The notes beneath the pieces are model-generated. The model worked only from the letters and a program-made list of their open reading frames with translations. It did not search any database and was not told the DNA's origin. A DNA stretch of 64,000 nucleotides, taken from the NCBI GenBank assembly GCA_949592205.1, contig CATIUR010000012.1, positions 2,628,501-2,692,500 of the forward strand, read 5' to 3'. Shown piece by piece: positions 54,527 through 64,000 of this stretch (the stretch's first letter is position 1; each line of letters opens with the position of its first letter). The translations under genes were made by a program, and so were the position numbers. Source of the stretch: Helichrysum umbraculigerum. Its lineage: Eukaryota > Streptophyta > Magnoliopsida > Asterales > Asteraceae.

Positions 54527-55342
54527 GTTACGGTCTGATGGCCGGAAAATGTGTCGAAAACGAGTTTTTCGGTTTCCGTTCGGTCCAAAACTTTTACCCA
54601 ACCCATATTTGGACATTATAAGTTGATCCAAACCACTAACAAGCAAAAACACTTAAAAACGAGAGATTTCGGGATTTGTCGGAAACTTACAAAGTGTCGG
54701 ATCAAAAATCCGAAAAGATAGGATGATAGATCGGGATGCGGTGAGTCTTTTATTCCAAAGAGCCGATGAAATCCAAGTGCGTTTAGTGGTAGTATTTTGA
54801 GGATTAGTGAGTTTGGTGGTGATGAACTTTTTAGAGAGAAAAGGAGAAAGAGAGAGGGAAGAAAAGAGAAAGAGAAAGATGAAATGAAAGAAAAAGGTGG
54901 GGAATGGGAGGTTAACTCCCATTTTTCGCCCCGCGTTCCCGCTCCGTGTGGTGTTCGTTCGCTCCGTCGTTCAAACGTTAAATAATCATTTTACATATTA
55001 ATTGGTACGTTTTAAAATACAAACTTACGCGATATTTTATTTAATTATTTTACGAATCCATTTACATTTGAGTTATAAAATGTAAGTTTGTTTATTTAGT
55101 TTGCGCGTTTTAATATTTTTGACATAAAAGCGTTATTTAATAAAATTGGTCACCAACGTCCGTATTAAATTGAATCGAAATACATCCGATTTAAATTGCG
55201 TACGATTTAATCAAATCGCATTTTCGTATATATTCAACAATATATATAATTCGATACATTAATTAGCCTAACCAGGAACTAATTACATGTATTAACATAT
55301 GATTAGGCACTAATTACTAGTCCTAATTTGGCGGGTGTTACA

Positions 55343-55353
55343 TTCTCCCCCTG
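55343..55353 (-). other. E6 polypurine tract
   Basis: The minus strand reads CAGGGGGAGAA directly before the 3' LTR; 24 bases from the Gag-Pol stop. Confidence 0.88.
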
Positions 55354-55376
55354 TTAGAAGAATTTCGTCCCGAAAT

Positions 55377-58300
55377 TTAGCTCGAGGTCGTGTTCGATGT
55401 AGATTCAGTGAAAAGTTGAGGATATTTGAGTCGCATCTGGTCTTCCCGTTCCCAGGTGAATTCCGGACCACGCCGCGAATTCCATCTGACCTTGACGATG
55501 GGAATACGACTTTGTTTCAGTTGTTTGACCTCACGGTCCATAATTTCAGCGGGTTCCTCAACGAAATGAAGTTTATCGTCAACACGAATTTCATCTAATG
55601 GAATAATAAGCGTCTCATCAGACAGACACTTCTTCAAATTTGAGATATGAAAAGTAGGGTGCACGCTGCTGAGTTCGGATGGCAGCTGCAATCGATAAGC
55701 TACGGGGCCAATCCGTTCAAGGATCTCAAAAGGCCCGATGTATCTGGGATTTAACTTCCCGCGTTTGCCAAAACGGATGACGCCTTTCCAAGGCGATACT
55801 TTCAAGAGTACTCGATCCCCAACTTGGAACTCGAGTGGTTTGCGTCTCACGTCAGCATAACTTTTCTGACGATCACGTGCGGCTTTGAGTCGGTTTTGGA
55901 TTTCCACAATTTTCTCAGTGGTGGCGTGAATGAGTTCAGGACCAGTGAGTTGACTATCTCCCACTTCAGTCCAACAGATCGGTGATCGGCACTTACGACC
56001 GTACAGTGCCTCAAAAGGTGCAGCCTTAATGCTGGCGTGATAGCTGTTACTGTAGGAGAATTCGCACAACGGTAGATGTCTTTCCCAGTTTGTACCGAAA
56101 TCAACTACGCAGGCGCGTAGCATATCTTCCAGTGTCTGAATGGTTCGTTCACTTTGGCCATCGGTTTGAGGATGGTACGCGGTACTCATATCGAGACGGG
56201 TACCCAATGCTTTTTGAAGTGACTGCCAAAAGTGAGAGGTGAAACGGGCATCTCTGTCAGAGATGATCGAGATTGGAACGCCGTGATGAGAAACGATTTC
56301 CTTGATGTAGATTTGTGTAAGGCGTTCCATTTTATCGTTTTCCTTGATTGCCAGGAAATGAGCAGATTTAGTGAGACGATCGACGATCACCCAAATGGTA
56401 TCGCAACCGTTCGACGACTTGGGTAGTTTGGTTATTAAATCCATGGCAATTTGTTCCCATTTCCATTCAGGGATTTCAGGTTGTTGGAGTAAACCAGGTG
56501 GTTTCTGATGTTCGGTTTTGACTTTCGAGCAAGTAAGACACTTGCTGACATAAGTGGCGATTTCGGCTTTCATGTTTGGCCACCAATAAAATTCCATGAT
56601 TCCGTGGTACATCTTATCGGATCCCGGGTGGATAGAATATTTGGACTTGTGAGCTTCATCCATCACCAAGTCTCGTAAGTTCCCAAAATTAGGCAACCAG
56701 ATTCGGTTTGAGAAATACCTAATTCCGTTAGATTTGATTTCGAATTGTTTATCAATACCCCGTAAGGCTTCATTTTTGAGGTTTTCAGGTTTCAGGGCTT
56801 CGATCTGAGCGGTATGAATCTGAAAGGTAAGATCGTTGTGAATGGTCATACTGAGGGCTCGGACTCGAAGTGGTTTTGGTCGTTCTTTTCGGCTGAGGGC
56901 ATCGGCTACAACATTAGCCTTCCCTGGATGGTACTTGATCTCGCAGTCGTAATCGGTAAGCAACTCGACCCATCGACGTTGCCTCATATTGAGATCCTTC
57001 TGATCGAATATATGTTGGAGACTTTTGTGGTCAGTAAAGATTGTGCACTTAGTGCCGTAGAGATAGTGTCTCCAGATTTTGAGAGCAAAAACGACAGCTC
57101 CAAGTTCGAGATCATGAGTGGTGTAGTTCTTTTCGTGAATTTTCAGCTGTCGTGAGGCATAGGCAATGACTTTGTCTCGTTGCATCAACACGCAACCGAG
57201 ACCTTGGTGAGAAGCATCGCAGTATACCACGAAGTCATCGGTGCCTTCGGGTAAGGACAGAATTGGAGCACTGCAAAGCTTTTGTTTCAGAAGTTGGAAC
57301 GCTGACTCTTGTTTATCGGTCCAATCGAACCTTTTGTCCTTCTGAGTCAGTATCGTGAGTGGTTGAGCTATTTTGGAGAAATTTTCGATAAATCGCCGAT
57401 AGTACCCAGCAAGACCCAAGAATTGACGTACTTCAGTTGCAGAGGTGGGTGCTTTCCAGTCTTTGATAGCCTCAATTTTTGATGGGTCAACGTGAATTCC
57501 CTGACTGTCGATCACGTGACCAAGGAATTGAACGGTTTGTATCCAGAACTCACACTTAGAGAATTTGGCATAAAGCTCCTCGTGTCTAAGGAGTTCAAGG
57601 ATGGTTTTGAGGTGTTGCGCATGTTCTTGTTCGTTGCGCGAGTAAATGAGTATGTCATCAATAAAGACGATGACAAACTTATCGAGGTAAGGTTTGCACA
57701 CCCGGTTCATGAGGTCCATGAATACAGCCGGTGCGTTAGTTAGGCCAAAGGGCATCACTTGGAATTCGTAGTGCCCGTAACGAGTTCTGAAAGCAGTTTT
57801 TGGAATATCGGTGTCGCGAACTCGTAACTGGTGATAACCTGATCGCAAGTCGATTTTTGAGTAGAAACTTGAACCCTGAAGTTGGTCGAATAGATCATCA
57901 ATGCGAGGAAGTGGATAACGGTTCTTGACGGTCAATTTGTTCAACTCTCGATAGTCGATGCACATTCTGAATGACCCGTCCTTCTTTTTAACAAATAAGA
58001 CCGGAGCTCCCCAAGGTGAAGAACTCGGTCTAATGAATCCTCTATCCAGAAGTTCCTGTAACTGGGCAGACAACTCCTGAAGTTCGGATGGGGCTAAACG
58101 GTACGGTGCGCGGGCCACCGGTGCGGCACCCTGCACGAGATCAATTGAGAACTCAACCTGTCTAGATGGAGGTAAACCAGGCAGTTCTTCTGGAAAGACT
58201 TCGGGAAAGTCTCTAACAATCGGCACATCCTCAAGTCGCTTCTCCTCCGACTTCTTCTCTGTGATGTGTGCAAGTATTGCGGGGTAACCCTTTCTCAGAA

Positions 58301-59813
58301 ATTTTCGGGTTTTTAAGCAAGAGATGATGTTGAGTCTCGTCCCACCAGTCTCCCCCTGTATGATCAAGGTTCCACCGGCAGCGAGTGGAATGCGGACGAT
58401 CTTATCGTAACAAATGATTTCAGCTCGGTGTTTGGACAACCAGTCCATTCCAATGATGACGTCGAAACTTCCGATTTCAACGGGTACAAGATCGATTGAA
58501 AAGGTTTCATCAGCTAGGTTTAAAGTGCAATTAGGTATCACACTATCGGTTTCTATAAGTTCCCCATTTGCTAGCTCTACAGTGTACTTAACATCTAAGG
58601 CAATAGGAGTGATGTCAAGTAATGGGCAAAAGTCATCGGAGATAAAGCTTCTATCAGCACCAGTATCAAATAGAACATAAGCATTTAAGTTGTTGAGGAG
58701 GAACATACCCGAGACCACATTCGGGTCCTGGCGGGCGTCCCCAGATTTGATGACGAAGGCTCTGCTTCGGGTGTTGTTGTTGTTGTTGCGGTTGTTGTTC
58801 TTCAGATTTGGGCACGTGTCCCTGAAGTGTCCGGGTTTCCCACACTCAAAGCAGACTTTGGGTGGCCTGGTGTTGTTGTTGGAATTGTTGTTGGCAGGAG
58901 AGTGGCAATCCTTGGTGAGGTGGCCGTACCTCTTGCAGTTGTTGCAAAAGGGACCACAGGAACCTTCATGGTGGCGACTGCACTTGGAACAATAGGGTTT
59001 GCTCCCAGTGTAGCCCCGTGTGATGTCCGTGGTGGTGTTGTAGGCTTTGATGGTGTTGGGTTTCTTGTTTTGTTGGTTTGAGTGGTTGTTGTGGTAGTCA
59101 GACCACTTTCGTTTGTTGTTGTGGGAGGAGGAAGTGGGTGGTTCAGAATCTTGGCTCATTGACATCAGGTCTTGGGCCAATAGGATTGCACCGTCAATGG
59201 TGGTTTGGTTTGAAGAGGCGACATGCCCCCGAACAGGCTCAGGAAGGCCAAGGATGTACTTCCTGATTTTATCAGGTTCTGTGCTTACCATGGCTGGGCG
59301 GAGGGCGGCGAGTTGTTGAAACCTGGTGGTATAACCATCGATATCACCACCCTGAACCTTTAGGTTCCAGAACTCCTCGTCTAGCTTTTGGAGTTTGGCG
59401 ATTGAGCAGTATTTGGCGGTGAGTTTTGCTTTCAAGTCCTCCCAAGAGAGTTGGTAGGCAGTGTCAGCACCCACTGATTGGGTATATGAATTCCACCAAG
59501 AGTGAGCATCATCTTCAAGAGAGCAGGTGGCGAAGTTTACTTTGTCGTTCTCCGCGCATTTGCTGACACGGAAAACAGTTTCCATTTTCTCGAACCATCT
59601 GATAAGTCCGATGGCTCCTTCAGAACCCTTGAAGCTGGAGGGTTTGCAGCTTTGAAAGTCCTTGTAAGAACAAGGTTTAGCAGTAGTGGTTTCAGCGGCA
59701 TCGCTGTTTCTGGTAGAATTTTGGGGGGTATTCCGAGCCAAGGCTTCAGTAATAGCCTGGGTTATAAGCGATGTAAGCTGAGCATCGGTGTATGGTCTTG
59801 ACTTTGGCGGCAT
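55377..59813 (-). CDS. E6 Gag-Pol polyprotein, intact, 1478 residues
   Basis: Start ATG at 59813 (MPPKSRPYTD). Gag about residues 45-235; zinc knuckles C290-C303 (CNNCKRYGHLTKDC) and C321-C334 (CFECGKPGHFRDTC); protease LFDTGADRSFI at 381-391; reverse transcriptase about 570-770 with FIDDILIY at 717-724; RNase H from CDASHQGLG (865) to NVVADALSR; integrase zinc finger H1055, H1062, C1092, C1095 and core D1125, D near 1186-1188, E1222 (GQSERTIQTLED); GPY/F-type segment NPRYIGPFEIL near 1355; chromodomain about 1420-1468 (IPIVKVRWNSRRGPEFTWER). All parts needed for replication and chromatin-targeted insertion are present without a break. Gag and Pol share one frame, as is usual in this lineage. 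Confidence 0.97.
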   Translation of the reverse strand: MPPKSRPYTDAQLTSLITQAITEALARNTPQNSTRNSDAAETTTAKPCSYKDFQSCKPSSFKGSEGAIGLIRWFEKMETVFRVSKCAENDKVNFATCSLEDDAHSWWNSYTQSVGADTAYQLSWEDLKAKLTAKYCSIAKLQKLDEEFWNLKVQGGDIDGYTTRFQQLAALRPAMVSTEPDKIRKYILGLPEPVRGHVASSNQTTIDGAILLAQDLMSMSQDSEPPTSSSHNNKRKWSDYHNNHSNQQNKKPNTIKAYNTTTDITRGYTGSKPYCSKCSRHHEGSCGPFCNNCKRYGHLTKDCHSPANNNSNNNTRPPKVCFECGKPGHFRDTCPNLKNNNRNNNNNTRSRAFVIKSGDARQDPNVVSGMFLLNNLNAYVLFDTGADRSFISDDFCPLLDITPIALDVKYTVELANGELIETDSVIPNCTLNLADETFSIDLVPVEIGSFDVIIGMDWLSKHRAEIICYDKIVRIPLAAGGTLIIQGETGGTRLNIISCLKTRKFLRKGYPAILAHITEKKSEEKRLEDVPIVRDFPEVFPEELPGLPPSRQVEFSIDLVQGAAPVARAPYRLAPSELQELSAQLQELLDRGFIRPSSSPWGAPVLFVKKKDGSFRMCIDYRELNKLTVKNRYPLPRIDDLFDQLQGSSFYSKIDLRSGYHQLRVRDTDIPKTAFRTRYGHYEFQVMPFGLTNAPAVFMDLMNRVCKPYLDKFVIVFIDDILIYSRNEQEHAQHLKTILELLRHEELYAKFSKCEFWIQTVQFLGHVIDSQGIHVDPSKIEAIKDWKAPTSATEVRQFLGLAGYYRRFIENFSKIAQPLTILTQKDKRFDWTDKQESAFQLLKQKLCSAPILSLPEGTDDFVVYCDASHQGLGCVLMQRDKVIAYASRQLKIHEKNYTTHDLELGAVVFALKIWRHYLYGTKCTIFTDHKSLQHIFDQKDLNMRQRRWVELLTDYDCEIKYHPGKANVVADALSRKERPKPLRVRALSMTIHNDLTFQIHTAQIEALKPENLKNEALRGIDKQFEIKSNGIRYFSNRIWLPNFGNLRDLVMDEAHKSKYSIHPGSDKMYHGIMEFYWWPNMKAEIATYVSKCLTCSKVKTEHQKPPGLLQQPEIPEWKWEQIAMDLITKLPKSSNGCDTIWVIVDRLTKSAHFLAIKENDKMERLTQIYIKEIVSHHGVPISIISDRDARFTSHFWQSLQKALGTRLDMSTAYHPQTDGQSERTIQTLEDMLRACVVDFGTNWERHLPLCEFSYSNSYHASIKAAPFEALYGRKCRSPICWTEVGDSQLTGPELIHATTEKIVEIQNRLKAARDRQKSYADVRRKPLEFQVGDRVLLKVSPWKGVIRFGKRGKLNPRYIGPFEILERIGPVAYRLQLPSELSSVHPTFHISNLKKCLSDETLIIPLDEIRVDDKLHFVEEPAEIMDREVKQLKQSRIPIVKVRWNSRRGPEFTWEREDQMRLKYPQLFTESTSNTTSS

Positions 59814-60098
59814 GATTCTTCAATAAAAGAAGTGAAGATACATGAGATTTCGTAAGAAAGTTGTATTTGTTATAGGTGTACATGTGTAAAAGCAGTAATA
59901 CATGACATCAACATGGAAAAATGACAATCAATATGAGTTGAAACATCAAGGGATATTTGATAGATAATACGAGTTTCAAAGGTTACTTCCTACAGAGTTA
60001 TTACAAAAGGCGTCGGGAATTGTTATATCCGACCGAATTTTAGAGTAGCGCGTAGATAGTTACTAGAATACAGGATAGATTACAAGACAAAGACTACA
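59814..60098 (-). other. E6 spacer between leader ORF and gag
   Basis: About 285 bp, non-coding, similar to the matching region in E1 (3866-4150). Confidence 0.6.
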
Positions 60099-60590
60099 CT
60101 AGTCTTGACGTAGATTAATTTGCTCCATCATCGTGACAAGACGGTCCACAGTGTTTGCAAGTCTGCTAGCTTGTCGGGCGTTATCTTCTGCCAGGGCTAG
60201 TCGTTGTGTTAGTCCACGGGCATACTCTTCTGCTTCATGTGAACGTTGTTCACACTCTTCCATTCTTTGACGCAGGAGGGCATTTTCCACGCTTATCGCT
60301 ATTACTTGGTTGCGAAGTACATCCATGTTGTTATTTGTGGTTTCCAGGTCATCGGAGACTTGTTCGATGCGTTCAAGGGATGTAAGTCTCCAGTTTTCGT
60401 TCGTTTCCTGCAGCACGACATCCATGGTGCGAAGTCGCTGCTCGTGTTGGTTCACTCTAGCGGTTAAGGCCGGCAAGGCGAAGTGAGTGGGGTACGGGCC
60501 AGCTCGAGGCAACCTGTTGTTCCTCCTTGCTACCCTTGGGTTCTGCGACCCGGACTGAGAGCGAGATGAATTTGATGGTGTGTTTGCCAT
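60099..60590 (-). CDS. E6 leader ORF: coiled-coil protein, 163 residues
   Basis: A complete ATG-to-stop frame between primer site and gag. Residues 1-35 are Ser, Arg and Asn rich and basic; from about residue 45 to the end the composition and heptad spacing (TARVNQHEQRLRTMDVV, ALLRQRMEECEQRSHEAEEY, RLANTVDRLVTMMEQI) point to a long coiled coil. No zinc finger, signal peptide or membrane segment. E1 keeps a relic of its last ~18 residues at 4150-4205 but has another ORF instead. I do not recognise a named family. It could be translated from the genomic RNA ahead of Gag, or from a separate RNA; neither can be decided here. Confidence 0.6.
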   Translation of the reverse strand: MANTPSNSSRSQSGSQNPRVARRNNRLPRAGPYPTHFALPALTARVNQHEQRLRTMDVVLQETNENWRLTSLERIEQVSDDLETTNNNMDVLRNQVIAISVENALLRQRMEECEQRSHEAEEYARGLTQRLALAEDNARQASRLANTVDRLVTMMEQINLRQD

Positions 60591-60903
60591 TTCTGAGACA
60601 AAACGTTAGTAAGATTGAGGCCTATATTCATATAGTTCCTATATAATATAGTCTATTGAGTGTCTAGCATAAACATGTTTAAGTCTCAGTTCTCTCGAGG
60701 TCAGAGTCTTCTATTGTACCCTGTTCAGCCATAACTACTTTCAGATCTTACATCATTTTTTGCTTAATTGTACATAGTTGATCAGGCTATGTTAAATTAA
60801 ACTCGTATGACGTAATCACTGAACCAGTCATACCTAATAAGGAATACCGCCTAATGGTCATAGTCTAGGCCCACTAAATGCAACCTAGTTCACTATAACC
60901 TTA

Positions 60904-60916
60904 GGCTCTGATACCA
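60904..60916 (-). other. E6 primer binding site (initiator Met tRNA)
   Basis: The minus strand reads TGGTATCAGAGCC, three bases inside the LTR. Confidence 0.95.
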
Positions 60917-60919
60917 ATC

Positions 60920-63336
60920 TGTAACACCCCCAAATTTGATGATTTGCGGAAGCTTGATTTGGGTGTTACTAATCAATAACAAAGCACAAAGATAAATAGC
61001 AAACGACTCTATATGCGTCATTTTTACAAAATATATTGATAACTGAAATGTTTACAACATTTAAAGCTTTACATAGCTCGAGTTAAATAAAATGAGATTT
61101 CAGTACATAAGTACTTGTACAAAATATACTAATGCAAGAAAATCTCAATCGTCTGTATGCTGACTCGAGCTAACTCCTGAAGCAGAAACATCCTACTGCT
61201 GGGTACCTGCGATATATGCTAAAAGGTCAGCTAGAAAGCTGGTGAGCTCACAGGTTTGAAATCAGTTAATATAGTATGAACCGCAAGATTTAAATAATGA
61301 ATTGCATCCAGCAATTAAATAATGAATTGCATCCAGCAATTAAATGATAGTCATCGTATATACAGCCATGAGCACATAGTTGAGCTTAACTCGAGGGCCG
61401 GGTCCCCTAAAGAGAATTCCGGGCGAGGTGCCTCCACGAATGCCTAATCAACATTCGTCTTCCCAAATATTAGTACGTCCGTTTACCCGGTTAGTGCTTG
61501 CTAACCCGGACGAGGTGGGTCAATCCTATATGGTACCATATACTAATATTCACGCTACAACGTATTAACAACTATGCTGACGGAGGACTTTAAAATGATT
61601 AGTTTCGAAAAACTCATGTAGTATATGAAAAGTTGGTACTTGCGTTCACATGTTAAAAGTTGAGCAATATATCACACCCCTGAATAAAACAGTAAAAGAG
61701 GGGCTATGAGACTCACCTGAGTCTGAGTGCGTTTAAACAAACGTAAGTTGATTAGCCGAGTATGAAGTCCAAAGACTTGTAACCTGAGGGTGTCCACGAC
61801 ACGCGATGGTTATAATCATGATTTGGGTATCTCAACAGATCACCCTTGTAGTTGTTCGTTCAACTATAATGTCCAAATTTCCACTATTTGGTTGATAAGT
61901 TTGAGTATTTGAAAAGTGTACGGCCCGTTGGTGACGGATTTGTAATAATAATCTCAATTATTATTATTTTGATTTCGTGTCGTTTTACTTGGAAAATGTG
62001 TTTTGATTGTGTTTTAGAAGCCGTTACGAAATCTAAGTACGGGGGTCCGGGGGCAGCGCCCCTGGTAGCGGGGTCCAAGGGGCGGCAGCCCCTGGCGGGG
62101 TCCAAGGGGCAGAGCCCCTGGCTGGGGTCGAGCTGGATCCGAATTTGGGTAAAATCAGGTGTTAAAATCTTAGGTTTCGACACTTAGTAAAAATCTGAGT
62201 TTTCTGGTTTGTGCGACGTTGGGTGTGACGTCGCAGGTAAGGATTGCGACGTTGAGCATGACGTCGCTAAAGGCGACGTTTCGCAATTTAATGCGACGTT
62301 GTACGTGGCGTCGCTATATGCGACGTTGTTGATTTCTGCGACGTAGGGGCTTGCGTCGCTAAGTGCGACGTAGTGAGGTATTGGCGACGTTAAGGCTGAC
62401 GTCGCTATATGCGACGTCGCAATTTAATGCGACGTTGTGACTGACGTCGCACCACGCGACGTCACGAGGGGTTTTGCGACGTTGAAGCTGACGTCGCATA
62501 AATCTGGGTCCAAAAGCGACGTTACGGTCTGATGGCCGGAAAATGTGTCGAAAACGAGTTTTTCGGTTTCCGTTCGGTCCAAAACTTTTACCCAACCCAT
62601 ATTTGGACATTATAAGTTGATCCAAACCACTAACAAGCAAAAACACTTAAAAACGAGAGATTTCGGGATTTGTCAGAAACTTACAAAGTGTGTGATCAAA
62701 AATCCGAAAAGATAGGATGATAGATCGGGATGCGGTGAGTCTTTTATTCCAAAGAGCCGATGAAATCCAAGTGCGTTTAGTGGTAGTATTTTGAGGATTA
62801 GTGAGTTTGGTGGTGATGAACTTTTTAGAGAGAAAAGGAGAAAGAGAGAGGGAAGAAAAGAGAAAGAGAAAGATGAAATGAAAGAAAAAGGTGGGGAATG
62901 GGAGGTTAACTCCCATTTTTCGCCCCGCGTTCCCGCTCCGTGTGGTGTTCGTTCGCTCCGTCGTTCAAACGTTAAATAATCATTTTACATATTAATTGGT
63001 ACGTTTTAAAATACAAACTTACGCGATATTTTATTTAATTATTTTACGAATCCATTTACATTTGAGTTATAAAATGTAAGTTTGTTTATTTAGTTTGCGC
63101 GTTTTAATATTTTTGACATAAAAGCGTTATTTAATAAAATTGGTCACCAACGTCCGTATTAAATTGAATCGAAATACATCCGATTTAAATTGCGTACGAT
63201 TTAATCAAATCGCATTTTCATATATATTCAACAATATATATAATTCGATACATTAATTAGCCTAACCAGGAACTAATTACATGTATTAACATATGATTAG
63301 GCACTAATTACTAGTCCTAATTTGGCGGGTGTTACA
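60920..63336 (-). repeat. E6 5' LTR
   Basis: 2417 bp, same length as the 3' LTR and about 99.5 percent identical by eye. G-rich block at 62040-62129, TGCGACGT array at 62212-62520. Confidence 0.97.
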
Positions 63337-64000
63337 TTTACCATCTCTTTTAAGAATGTTAACAGGTTCATTACCTAACTTAGGTTTGGTATCTAACCTA
63401 TCTACAGTCATACTAGAGTCGGTTTGTGTCTTTTCATCAATCACAAGCTTATGTGGTGTTTCAGGCTTTTTGTTAGGACAACACGAAGCCACGTGTCCCT
63501 TTTAGTGACACTTGAAACATGACATCTGCTTGCGTGATTTAGGAGCTTTTGCATTACCACTCGGAGTCTTAGGCACTAAAGATTCAAGTATTTGTTCCTT
63601 ATTAACCTTATCATCAGTCTTAGCATCGTTAATCACTCCACCCGATACAAACTGTATTTTGGTGAAATGAGACACCTTACTATTATCTGATGATTGGTTC
63701 TTAACAACCTCCTTCTGTACCTCTAACTTTTCCAGGTCATTAGTTACTAAAATCTCAGGATTAGCATCTGTCATTTCAGAATCTATCGAGTTACTAGTGT
63801 AATTGGCATTAAAAGGATGAGGTACATCATTGTAACCTATCCCAGTCTTGTCCTTTACACTGCGTTGAACATCTAGCATTTTATCCATTTCTAAAGTTCT
63901 GTAGGACTCAATCTTACGATTTTGTTCTACTAACTTATGCTTCAGCTCAGCTAACTCTCTATCCCTATCAGCTATTGTTCGATTTAAGTCATCAATGTTC
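63337..64000 (-). pseudogene. C2 gag piece, right of E6, cut by window edge
   Basis: From the right edge: a coiled-coil stretch (DDLNRTIADRDRELAELKHK), a Ser/Asp/Lys linker, then a CCHC knuckle whose first half CFKCH is followed by an in-frame TAA (63502) and then KGHVASCC. The frame continues to NILKRDG at 63337, where E6 entered, and resumes at 52925. The stop inside the knuckle inactivates this Gag. The N-terminal domain and 5' LTR are off the window. Confidence 0.82.

Larger units (their letters stand above)
52926..55342 (-). repeat. E6 3' LTR
   Basis: TGTAACACCC to GGGTGTTACA. It contains a duplicated segment built on aattgcatccagcaatta (about 53307-53350), a G-rich block (54046-54135), a TGCGACGT array (54218-54526) and a GA-rich tract near 54830-54890. 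Confidence 0.97.
52926..63336 (-). mobile_element. E6: complete Tekay-like chromovirus
   Basis: LTRs of equal length (2417 bp) at 52926-55342 (3') and 60920-63336 (5'), TSD tttac at 52921-52925 and 63337-63341, primer site, polypurine tract and an intact Gag-Pol. Total 10,411 bp. By eye the LTRs differ at about 11 positions, mostly C/T or G/A. A leader ORF precedes gag. With every known part present this is a candidate autonomous element and a possible helper for E3. It lies in the gag gene of C2. Confidence 0.97.
42060..64000 (-). mobile_element. C2: SIRE/Maximus-like Ty1/copia element with an intron-containing 3' gene, interrupted by E6
   Basis: On the minus strand, from the right edge: gag (coiled coil, CCHC), interrupted by E6; protease; integrase; reverse transcriptase and RNase H ending at 49127; a long 3' region with a spliced gene (47607-42524); polypurine tract (42481-42470); 3' LTR (42469 to about 42060). 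The 5' LTR is off the window. C2 lies inside the E5 3' LTR. SIRE-type assignment rests on reverse transcriptase and RNase H motifs and on the presence of a large 3' region. Coding is broken by stops and frameshifts. Confidence 0.85.

Noticed and set aside
56232..59801. Plus-strand ORFs of up to 113 residues opposite E6 Gag-Pol
   Set aside because: Antisense shadows of a GC-balanced coding frame with unmistakable retroelement motifs on the minus strand.
1..64000. tRNA or rRNA genes
   Set aside because: Only short tRNA-complementary primer sites are present; no cloverleaf or rRNA core sequence was seen.

Overview
The window looks like a large plant genome, most likely a eudicot and plausibly Asteraceae. 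That guess rests on the retrotransposon families and on my recollection of similar proteins; no host marker gene is present. There are no bacterial features, no rRNA or tRNA genes, and no ordinary host gene. Essentially all 64 kb is nested LTR retrotransposons, and the nesting can be read from target-site duplications (TSDs), matching LTR pairs and reading frames that resume across insertions.

Layout. The outermost element I can see is an Athila-type Ty3/gypsy element on the + strand (E5, about 13817-42059). Its gag/protease frame is split at 14064/37494 by a second Athila-type element (E4, 14065-37488, TSD ttcag). The 5' LTR of E4 was itself hit twice: by a pol-less Tekay-like chromovirus (E3, 15439-24228, - strand, TSD ccttt) and by an insertion now reduced to a solo LTR (25264-27883, TSD ctaag). 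The intact 3' LTR of E4 shows both empty sites. Two SIRE/Maximus-like Ty1/copia elements on the - strand interrupt E5 on either side: C1 (about 7692-13816) and C2 (about 42060 past the right edge). Each was then hit by a Tekay-like chromovirus on the - strand: E1 (left edge to 7691) inside the C1 reverse transcriptase, and E6 (52926-63336, TSD tttac) inside the C2 gag.

State of the elements. E6 is complete: 2417-bp LTRs, initiator-Met primer site, polypurine tract and an unbroken 1478-residue Gag-Pol with chromodomain. E1 appears open as far as the left edge. E3 keeps Gag but has lost all of Pol and instead carries a second small protein with a coiled coil and zinc knuckle, yet its LTRs are the most alike of any pair here. 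E4 and E5 encode Gag and protease joined to a conserved domain I do not recognise, with no reverse transcriptase or integrase. C1 and C2 are degenerate.

The most unusual feature lies between pol and the 3' LTR of C2 (47607-42524, - strand). It is a gene-like unit with a TATA box, a 5'-leader intron and four further introns whose splice sites and phases join one protein of roughly 1,000 residues, now broken by two nonsense codons and one frameshift. Other notable themes are CpG-rich palindromic short-repeat arrays in several unrelated LTR families and small leader ORFs upstream of gag in the chromoviruses.
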